From contig DJWR01000068.1 in NCBI GenBank assembly GCA_002441055.1, forward strand, positions 1-8,692: a stretch of DNA of 8,692 nucleotides, in the 5' to 3' direction. Shown in pieces: positions 1-5,477 of the stretch. A model generated the notes under the pieces. It was given only the letters and a program-made list of their open reading frames with translations, did not search any database and had not been told where the DNA came from. Origin of the DNA: Caulobacteraceae bacterium UBA6225. Its GTDB lineage: Bacteria > Pseudomonadota > Alphaproteobacteria > Caulobacterales > Caulobacteraceae. A program made the translations under genes and the position numbers. The first letter of the stretch is position 1. Every line of letters starts with the position of its first letter.

Positions 1-216
1 GGCAAGATCAACGCCCTGACCCTGCCCATCGTGCTCGACTGGCTGGCCCGGCATGACATCCCCTATGACGAAATCCATGTGGGCAAGCCGTGGTGCGGAA
101 CCGACGGTTTCTATGTGGACGATAAGGCGGTGCGTCCCAGCGAGTTTGCGACCCTGACCTATGAAGAAATCCGCGCCCTGCTGGCGCGTGAGGTCGAAAC
201 GGGGACGGGCGCGTGA
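1..216 (+). CDS. HAD-family capsule-biosynthesis phosphatase, C-terminal fragment (5' end outside window)
   Basis: Only the last 71 residues are visible, open from the first base of the window and ending at TGA 214-216. The segment contains VGKPW (Lys at visible residue 29) and then GFYVDDKAVRP (Asp 40 and 41). This fits HAD motif III lysine followed by the motif IV acidic pair that holds Mg2+. The wording of this tail (KIN.LTLPI..WL, IPYDEI.VGKPWCG, FYVDDKA.RP.EF) is what I recall from small HAD-type phosphatases in capsule and surface polysaccharide clusters, where they remove a phosphate from a sugar or amino-alcohol phosphate intermediate. Its stop overlaps the next start (GTGA), so the two are probably co-translated. 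The catalytic nucleophile Asp motif lies outside the window, so activity and substrate cannot be judged. HAD membership is likely; a role in surface glycan synthesis is inferred from motif style and neighbours. Confidence 0.62.
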   Translation, partial: GKINALTLPIVLDWLARHDIPYDEIHVGKPWCGTDGFYVDDKAVRPSEFATLTYEEIRALLAREVETGTGA

Positions 217-1811
217 CGGCGGTCCGCCTGATCATGTCCGGCGCGCCGGTGGGTCAGGAACTTGCCGCCGAGTTCGGTCCCCTGCCGCCGGCCCTTCTGC
301 CTGTAGGCGTTCGCCGGCTCTATGAACTGCAGGCTGAGGTTCTGGGGGACGCCGGACCGCTGCATCTGGTCCTGCCCGAGTCCTATGCGCTGTCGGACTA
401 TGACCGGGGCAAGCTGGCGGGCCTGGGCATCTCGGTCTTGCCCATCCCCGAAGGGCTCAGCCTGGGGGAGGCGGTGGTGTACGCCCTCAACACCATCGGC
501 GCCGGCGACGTCGCTGTCCACATCCTGCACGGCGACACCCTGATCCTGGACGCTCCGCTGGAGGCGGTCGATGTCTTCGTGGGCGGCGAGCGGACCAACG
601 AATACGCCTGGGCTGAAATCGAGGCCGATGCAGAGGGCCGCATCTGCGCCCTGCACACCACCGCCGCGGGCGACGAGGGGGAGGCCGGCCGTCCGATCGC
701 GGCGGGATACTTCGCCTTTTCCTCAGGTCTCGACCTGCTGAGGGCGCTGACCCGGCGCCGCGGGGACTTCATCGGCGGGCTCAACCACTATCTGGCGGAG
801 CGTCCGGTCACCGCCGTCCCCACAGGCGCCTGGCTCGACTTCGGCCACCTGCAGACCTTCTTCCAGTCCAAGCTGGCGGCGACCACCGCGCGGGCCTTCA
901 ACACGGTGGCGATCGACGGGCGCACCGCGCGCAAGTCCAGCGCCGACGAGACCAAGATCTGGGCGGAGGCTCACTGGCTGCAGGAGACCCCGCCCAGCGT
1001 CCAGATCCACTGCGCACGCCTGCTGAGCTTCGGCGCCGAGGGCGACAAGGTCTTCTATGAGACCGAGTACGAGTTCCTGCCCTCCCTGGCGGAGCTGTTC
1101 GTCTTCGGGGCGGCGGGACGCCCTCCCTGGTTGCGAATCATGGAGGCCTGCGAAGCCTTCCTGAACGCCTGCGCCGCCCATGGGGGCGGGGGCTCGGGGG
1201 ACGCCGCTCTGGCGGCCCTGACGGTCGACAAGACCCTGCCGCGACTGGAGCAGTTCGGCCGAGACAGCGGATTTCCGATCGACCGGCCCTTGCGCTACGA
1301 CGGTGCGCCCTGTCCCTCTCTGGTGGAGATCGCTGACCGCCTCGTCGCCGCCTACGGGCTCGACAGCGGCCGGGCCGACTGCGTGATGCATGGGGATTTC
1401 TGCTTTTCCAACATCCTCTATGATTCCCGGGTGCGACGGATCAAGGCCCTGGACCCCCGTGGTCTGGTGGCTGACCGGCCAACCATCTTTGGCGACAGCC
1501 GCTACGATCTGGCCAAGCTCGCCCACTCAATAGTCGGGCGTTACGATCAGATCATTGCGGGCCGTTGCGCGGTGCGCGCATCGGGCGACGACTTCCTGGT
1601 CGAGTTCGAAACGGTCGCGGCTCAGAGCTGGCTTGAGGGGGCCCTGGGGGACCTGCAGATCGCCGGCCTCGGCGGCCTGGATGCGTCGGTCCGGGCCACC
1701 ATGATCAGTCTTTTCCTGTCCATGCCCCCTCTGCACGCTGAACGCCCGGATCGCCAGCAGGCCTTCGTCGCCAACGCCCTGCGCCTGTGGCGTGAACTGG
1801 AGGCCGCATGA
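213..1811 (+). CDS. Nucleotidyltransferase-like domain fused to APH/choline-kinase-like domain
   Basis: A 532-residue cytoplasmic protein with two parts. Residues about 1-225 look like a sugar-phosphate nucleotidyltransferase fold: a first strand VRLIMSG, then PPALLPVGVRRLYELQ where the usual Pro-Lys and glycine loop would be, a central HGDTL (Asp108, possible metal ligand), and WLDFGHLQTFF at 207-217, like the closing WxDxG segment of that family. The Arg and Lys of the usual signature are not evident. Residues about 230-532 look like an aminoglycoside phosphotransferase/choline kinase: VMHGDFCFSN (catalytic-loop Asp395, Asn400), ALDPRG (Asp414, metal-binding position) and FGDSRYDLAKLAHS (428-440), all in family order. 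The start is GTG at 213, overlapping the previous stop, with GGGGA 7 nt upstream; an ATG at 234 would remove the first strand. It ends in an ATGA overlap with the next gene. Inferred role: phosphorylating, and perhaps nucleotidylating, a small molecule for surface glycan synthesis. Substrate unknown. Confidence 0.75.
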   Translation: MTAVRLIMSGAPVGQELAAEFGPLPPALLPVGVRRLYELQAEVLGDAGPLHLVLPESYALSDYDRGKLAGLGISVLPIPEGLSLGEAVVYALNTIGAGDVAVHILHGDTLILDAPLEAVDVFVGGERTNEYAWAEIEADAEGRICALHTTAAGDEGEAGRPIAAGYFAFSSGLDLLRALTRRRGDFIGGLNHYLAERPVTAVPTGAWLDFGHLQTFFQSKLAATTARAFNTVAIDGRTARKSSADETKIWAEAHWLQETPPSVQIHCARLLSFGAEGDKVFYETEYEFLPSLAELFVFGAAGRPPWLRIMEACEAFLNACAAHGGGGSGDAALAALTVDKTLPRLEQFGRDSGFPIDRPLRYDGAPCPSLVEIADRLVAAYGLDSGRADCVMHGDFCFSNILYDSRVRRIKALDPRGLVADRPTIFGDSRYDLAKLAHSIVGRYDQIIAGRCAVRASGDDFLVEFETVAAQSWLEGALGDLQIAGLGGLDASVRATMISLFLSMPPLHAERPDRQQAFVANALRLWRELEAA

Positions 1812-2569
1812 TCGTCATCCCCATGGCCGGCCGCTCGCAGCGGTTCTTCGACGCCGGCTACCGCCAGCCCAAGTTCATGCTCGACCTGGCCGGACGTAGC
1901 GTCTTCGCCCATGCGGTGGACAGTTTCCGCGACGCCTTCGAACAGGAGCGCTTCCTGTTCATCCTGCAGGAGGAGGCGGCCGCCGCCGACTTCGTCCGCG
2001 CCCAGTGCGCGGCCCTGGGGGTGCGGGACTACGACCTGGTGGGCCTGACGCAGCCCACAGCGGGGCAGGCCGAAACCGTGGCCCTTGGCCTGGACTACCT
2101 GTCGACACCGGCGACGACGCCGCTCACCATCTTCAACATCGACACCTTCAGACCGGGCTTCACCTTTCCGGCCTCGCCCCTGGCGGCGATGGACGGTTGG
2201 CTGGAGGTGTTCCGCGGGGAGGGCGCCAACTGGTCCTATGTTCGTCCGGCGCCAGGACCGGAGCCTCTGGCCCTGGAGACCGCAGAGAAGCGGCCGATCT
2301 CTGACCTCTGCTGCACAGGCCTCTATCACTTCGCCAGGGCTGGCGACTTTCGCCGCGCCCTGGACGCCGAGCGTGCGGCGCCCCAGGCCGCCGAGCTCTA
2401 TGTGGCGCCGCTCTACAACCACCTGATCCAGACGGGCGCGCAGATCGGCTATCGGGAGATCCCCCGCGAGCAGGTCATCTTCTGTGGCACGCCGGCGGAA
2501 TATGAGGGCCTGCGAGACGCCGCCCCTCCAGGCCACGCCGACCAGGGTGGCGTCAGCGCGCCAGCTTGA
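1808..2569 (+). CDS. Sugar-phosphate/alcohol-phosphate nucleotidyltransferase (NTP_transferase family)
   Basis: A 253-residue soluble protein of the GT-A-fold nucleotidyltransferases, which join an NTP and a phosphorylated sugar or alcohol to give an NDP-activated donor plus pyrophosphate. The N-terminus has the full signature: IPMAGRSQRF (Gly8, Arg12) and QPKFMLDLAG (Pro21, Lys22). TAGQAETVALG (84-94) fits the nucleobase-binding loop, and FNIDTF carries Asp112, the expected Mg2+ ligand. The tail YVAPLYNHLI and FCGTPAEYEGL resemble the product-side end of capsule-type nucleotidyltransferases. Its ATG overlaps the upstream TGA (ATGA), with GGAGG at 1799-1803 only 4 nt before the start, so translation is probably coupled to the kinase fusion. 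The final 17 nt overlap the convergent glycosyltransferase. Nucleotide (CTP, GTP or other) and substrate cannot be read from sequence. Family confidence is high; pathway assignment is inference. Confidence 0.83.
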   Translation: MIVIPMAGRSQRFFDAGYRQPKFMLDLAGRSVFAHAVDSFRDAFEQERFLFILQEEAAAADFVRAQCAALGVRDYDLVGLTQPTAGQAETVALGLDYLSTPATTPLTIFNIDTFRPGFTFPASPLAAMDGWLEVFRGEGANWSYVRPAPGPEPLALETAEKRPISDLCCTGLYHFARAGDFRRALDAERAAPQAAELYVAPLYNHLIQTGAQIGYREIPREQVIFCGTPAEYEGLRDAAPPGHADQGGVSAPA

Positions 2570-3725
2570 TGGTCTTGACCAGCCGGGCGGCGCGGTCGCG
2601 CCACTGATGTTCGGCCAGGGCCTTCTTCGCCCCAGCCCGGGCCATGGCGGCCAGACCCGCCTCGTCGGCCAGCAGGGCGGTGATCTGCGCAGGAACAGCC
2701 TCCAGCCCGCTCCAGGAGAAGGTGGCGATTTCCCGCCCATCCTTGAACGCCTCGGCATAGTACCGGCTCTCGTCGGAAAGCACGGCAGCCCCGGCGCTCA
2801 TGGCGGTGAAGACCCGTTCATGGCCGCCCGCTACGAACCCGTTGTTCGTATTGAGCACCAGCCTGGTCCGGCGCAGCAGAGAGAGCGTCTCCTCAAAGCT
2901 GCCGACCCCGCCATAGTCATAGCTGGGATAGCGCGCGGCCATGGGCTCCCATCCGGCCCCATAGACCCGGATCGGGACGCCGGCGGCGCCGAGCACATTC
3001 AGCAATCGATCCCGATGATAGGCCTCGGCATAGGCCTGCACACTCTGCATCAGTGGGGCTACCTGATCGAGCAGGTCGCTGGTCAGGGCGCCGCCCCGCT
3101 GGGCCAGGCTCTGCTTCAGGGCGTCGAGGATGGCGAGCCGCCCGTCGGCGCACATCTGCGCGGCCATGCCCTGGACCAGATCCCGGGCCGGACTCTCGGG
3201 CCATTCAGCCCAGGGCGCCGCAGGCGGGCCGCGGTAGGTGCCGGTGAACAGGACGGGGATGTCGCGGGCGGCGAAGGCTGCGTCAGACGTATCTGGCGGC
3301 TCGCCCAGCTGGTTGGCGCCACAGGGCAGGAAGCCGATCTGCCGGAAGGTCCGCCCCTGGCTCCAGGCGCTCATGAACTGGAGGTGGCTCCGGTCCAGGA
3401 ACAGGGCCACCTTGCGCTGGATCGGGATCGACAGGCGCGCCAGGTGATGCAGCGGGTGATCCACATAGAGCGACGCATAGACCACGCTCAGGGCGTCGTA
3501 GATGGACCGCCCCTCGGCCTGCAGGTCTCCCCCAACGCCGCTGAAACCAAAAAAGGCCTCAGGCGGATCGGCCAAAACCTCATTGACCGCAGCAATGGGA
3601 TCGTCGGCCGCAAGGTCCACGATCCGCGCCTCGTGGCCCAGATCTCCCAGGGCCGCGGCGAGTTGATCGGTATGCAGGCGCAGGGACCCGTACTGCGACT
3701 GACCTTTGAAAAGTACGATGCGCAT
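2553..3725 (-). CDS. CgeB-like group 1 glycosyltransferase
   Basis: A 390-residue protein, cytoplasmic or peripheral, with no signal peptide. It starts MRIVLFKGQSQYGSLR, the first Rossmann strand of a GT-B fold. The C-terminal half has the donor-binding features of CgeB-like/Glycos_transf_1_2 proteins: VYGAGWEP near 254-261, LVLNTNNGF near 289-297, and GHERVFTAMSAGAAVLSDES at 301-320, where the Glu of HERVFTAMSAG is the usual nucleotide-ribose ligand. DGREIATFSW and an EHQWRDRAARL tail complete the pattern. ATG 3725 is chosen because GGGGG sits 6 nt upstream and the first strand begins at once; a TTG 15 nt further out would add only MWGPP and lies almost on the terminator U-tract. It probably transfers a sugar to a surface polysaccharide, since it adjoins sugar-activation genes, although on the opposite strand. 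Donor and acceptor are unknown. Convergent with the nucleotidyltransferase, overlapping it by 17 nt. Confidence 0.8.
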   Translation of the reverse strand: MRIVLFKGQSQYGSLRLHTDQLAAALGDLGHEARIVDLAADDPIAAVNEVLADPPEAFFGFSGVGGDLQAEGRSIYDALSVVYASLYVDHPLHHLARLSIPIQRKVALFLDRSHLQFMSAWSQGRTFRQIGFLPCGANQLGEPPDTSDAAFAARDIPVLFTGTYRGPPAAPWAEWPESPARDLVQGMAAQMCADGRLAILDALKQSLAQRGGALTSDLLDQVAPLMQSVQAYAEAYHRDRLLNVLGAAGVPIRVYGAGWEPMAARYPSYDYGGVGSFEETLSLLRRTRLVLNTNNGFVAGGHERVFTAMSAGAAVLSDESRYYAEAFKDGREIATFSWSGLEAVPAQITALLADEAGLAAMARAGAKKALAEHQWRDRAARLVKTIKLAR

Positions 3726-3731
3726 CGGCGG

Positions 3732-3736
3732 CCCCC
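3732..3736 (-). promoter_or_regulatory. Ribosome binding site deciding the glycosyltransferase start
   Basis: On the minus strand a GGGGG run lies 6 nt before ATG 3725. It supports ATG over the in-frame TTG at 3740, which would place this run inside the coding sequence. The run lies in the 13 nt between the end of the terminator U-tract and the start codon, so it would be present on any read-through transcript from the porin gene. Confidence 0.5.
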
Positions 3737-3738
3737 AC

Positions 3739-3785
3739 AAAAAAGGGCAGGGTCAGGCGATTCCGCAGAACCGCCCAACCCTGCC
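3739..3785 (-). terminator. Rho-independent terminator of the porin gene
   Basis: Read on the minus strand, GGCAGGGT (3785-3778) pairs perfectly with ACCCTGCC (3753-3746). After a symmetric UG/UG internal loop, a second arm GGCGGTTC (3775-3768) pairs with GAATCGCC (3763-3756), allowing one G-U wobble, around a TGCG loop. A C and then six consecutive T (3744-3739) follow. The wobble works only in minus-strand RNA (it would be A-C on the other strand), and no T-run follows on the plus strand, so this terminator works in one direction. It begins 29 nt after the porin stop codon. Confidence 0.88.
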
Positions 3786-3814
3786 TGATCAGGGACGTCC
3801 GGGGGGAGAAACTC

Positions 3815-5215
3815 TTAGAAGCTCTGGGTGACTTCCACATAGCCAAACAGCGGCTCACCGCCTGTGGCGTTGGGGGCGTCGTCCAGGAACTCGCCGTTGA
3901 TCAGCTTGGCGAAGCCGAACTCAAGACGGGTGGCCTTGGGCACGATCCAGTAGCGGGCGCGGGCTTCCAGCTGGTGTCCGGCGAAGTCGCCCGACCGCCC
4001 GGTGGCGTCCCGTACGCCGGTGCTGGCGAAGGAGTCGGTGGCCTCATCCAGATAGAGGGCGCGATAGAAGGCCATGGCGTCCCAGCGCTTGTTGGGCGCC
4101 ACCTCGACCCGGGCGCCCGGCGAATTGAAGTTGGAACGGCCCAGGGGGCCATAGCCGCCAGGGGGGCCGAAGTCGGGCCGGCGAGGACCGAACAGACCGT
4201 CGAAGCGATTAACTTCGCCATCGGCGCTGCTCTTGTCGCCGCTGGCGAAGTCGTATTCCAGGGCCACGCGGGGGGACCAGGCGCCCTCGAAGGTCTTGCC
4301 GACCTCCAGGTGCAGATACTGAGCGTCCACGTCCAGGTCGCGGCGGTCGGCGGCGCTGGTGGAGTTGCGGGTCTTGCCCGTCTGCCAGCCGCCCTCGAAT
4401 TCATAGTCCCACTTGCCGGCCGACGGATTGCGGACGAAGCGGCCGCCCACGGTGGTCAGGCGACGGTTGCGAGTGGCGACCCGGGGGGAGTCTTCCTCCT
4501 CCAGGCGCAGGGCGAAGACCTCCAGCTGGCCGCCATCGGCGAACTTCGGGGTCGTGTAGATGCCACCCCAGAAGACCAGATCGTCATTCTGGCGGTCGGT
4601 CTCGATCTCGTTGTCGAGGATGCTGGCCCGGTCGGACGGACGCTTCTGAAGCGGATAGGTATAGAACAGGGTGGCGGCCCCGGCCGACTTGGCGCTCCAG
4701 TCGGCGCGCACGCCGGCGAAGGCGTTGGTCGCGTTGCCGTACGAGGAACGGCCCACCAGACGGCGCGAACCGATGTCGAGGGTGAAGCGACCCAGCGTGG
4801 CCGAGCCCTTGGCGCCTTCGACGAACAGGTCGTTCACGTCGGCGGCCACATAGGCCTGGATCAGCTCCAGGGCGTTGACGTCGCCCGTGCCGGTCGGCGA
4901 GCCGCTGTCGTTGAGGTAGACCCGGGCGTCGATGATCTCGCCACCGATGCGCACCGGCGCGAGGTCCAGCTCGGCGAACAGGGTCGAGCGAAGCACCAGA
5001 CCCTGGTCGGAGCCATCGCCGAAGGCCGGGCGATACTGGCCATCCAGGCTTTCGTAGCGGGCGCGAACGGTTCCGGAGAGCTTGAGGTTGTCCGGCGCAC
5101 CGACAGCCTCATGCAGGGTCCAGGGCGCCGACTGCGCCGCAGCGGGGCTGACGGCGACGGCGCTCGCCAGCACGATCAGGGAGGCGCCCAAGGCGCGCGA
5201 GGTCTTCAGCGTCAT
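3815..5215 (-). CDS. Alginate-export-family outer-membrane beta-barrel porin
   Basis: A 466-residue precursor of an outer-membrane barrel. Residues 1-27 form a Sec signal peptide: Lys4 and Arg7, a hydrophobic core ALGASLIVLASAVAV, and a probable cut after SPAAA before QSA. The rest alternates polar and hydrophobic residues and ends EVTQSF, with the C-terminal Phe expected for BAM-dependent insertion. Segments match the alginate-export (Alginate_exp) type: RARYESLDG (51-59), GEIIDARVY (92-100), GRFTLDIGSRRLVGR (142-156) and FDGLFGPRRPDFGP (338-351). Proteins of this type are substrate-selective or general anion/sugar channels in many alphaproteobacteria, so the family name does not prove alginate as substrate. 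ATG 5215 is chosen because the signal peptide starts there; an in-frame TTG at 5275 would place 20 polar residues before it. A purine-rich AGAGAGA sits about 12 nt upstream, which is rather far for a strong site. A strong terminator follows the gene. Confidence 0.8.
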   Translation of the reverse strand: MTLKTSRALGASLIVLASAVAVSPAAAQSAPWTLHEAVGAPDNLKLSGTVRARYESLDGQYRPAFGDGSDQGLVLRSTLFAELDLAPVRIGGEIIDARVYLNDSGSPTGTGDVNALELIQAYVAADVNDLFVEGAKGSATLGRFTLDIGSRRLVGRSSYGNATNAFAGVRADWSAKSAGAATLFYTYPLQKRPSDRASILDNEIETDRQNDDLVFWGGIYTTPKFADGGQLEVFALRLEEEDSPRVATRNRRLTTVGGRFVRNPSAGKWDYEFEGGWQTGKTRNSTSAADRRDLDVDAQYLHLEVGKTFEGAWSPRVALEYDFASGDKSSADGEVNRFDGLFGPRRPDFGPPGGYGPLGRSNFNSPGARVEVAPNKRWDAMAFYRALYLDEATDSFASTGVRDATGRSGDFAGHQLEARARYWIVPKATRLEFGFAKLINGEFLDDAPNATGGEPLFGYVEVTQSF

Positions 5216-5477
5216 GGTGTTCAGAATTCTCTCTGTTCGGACAACGTCGGTCCGCGATTGCGAGCTAGACCTCAAACCTTGCCTGAGGCTTAAGCTTCAC
5301 CTTGGGTGCAGCATTGGGTCATGCGCCCTGGCTTTCTAAAAAGACTATGCGAAACAATGGATAAGCGCTTGGTCGCGCCTCAAGGCCAGGCTGCGACTGC
5401 GCCCGGCGCGCGACGATCCGCCGCGCGGGCGTCACCCTTTGACAGGCGCTTTCACAACGTCCGCCGCCCCTAAGGAG
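5216..5477. other. 262-nt intergenic region upstream of the porin
   Basis: It lies between the sulfatase stop and the porin start, both on the minus strand, so it should hold the porin promoter. The part at 5332-5367 is AT-richer than its surroundings (five A in a row at 5338-5342 on the plus strand) and is the likeliest promoter area, but I found no convincing -35/-10 pair. Small repeats are present: the palindrome GCTTAAGC (5288-5295), an inverted repeat CCTCA/TGAGG (5270-5274 and 5284-5288), and a direct repeat TTGGGT (5302-5307 and 5314-5319). No open frame with a credible start and family was seen here. Confidence 0.5.
5401..5430 (-). other. GC-rich hairpin after the sulfatase gene, no U-tract
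   Basis: GCCCGGCGCGCG (5401-5412) can pair with CGCCGCGCGGGC (5419-5430) around a 6-nt loop if one single-base bulge is allowed in each arm. It lies 47 nt beyond the sulfatase stop on the minus strand. No T-run follows in that direction, so it is not a standard intrinsic terminator. It could stabilise the 3' end of the operon transcript or assist factor-dependent termination, or be a by-product of high GC. Confidence 0.3.

Noticed and set aside
723..1526. Minus-strand open frame (267 codons) within the kinase fusion
   Set aside because: No family motif; it is antisense to the HGDFCFSN and DPRG kinase motifs, which fix the plus-strand reading.
2531..2553. Possible hairpin GCCAC/GTGGC at the convergent gene ends
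   Set aside because: The stem is only 5 bp, competes with an overlapping ACGCC/GGCGT pairing and has no T-run, so it is not supported as a terminator.
1622..2758. Minus-strand open frame (378 codons) across the nucleotidyltransferase
   Set aside because: It spans two real genes on different strands and its sequence is Arg/Gly-rich without motifs; it is antisense to a full nucleotidyltransferase signature.
2484..3788. Long plus-strand open frame (434 codons) opposite the glycosyltransferase
   Set aside because: Its translation is rich in Gly, Pro, Arg and Gln with no recognisable motif, and it runs antisense to a gene with clear GT-B motifs. It is a high-GC shadow frame.
5216..5275. TTG at 5275 as the porin start
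   Set aside because: It would put 20 mostly polar residues before a normal signal peptide that begins at ATG 5215.
3974..5293. Long plus-strand open frame (439 codons) opposite the porin
   Set aside because: It is low-complexity Gly/Ala/Val/Arg sequence with no domain, signal peptide or barrel pattern. The minus-strand porin explains the region fully.
5332..5367. Sigma-70-like promoter in the AT-richer stretch upstream of the porin
   Set aside because: TTGTTT, CATAGT and TTTTTA can be found, but none gives a -35/-10 pair with 16-18 nt spacing that I would defend.
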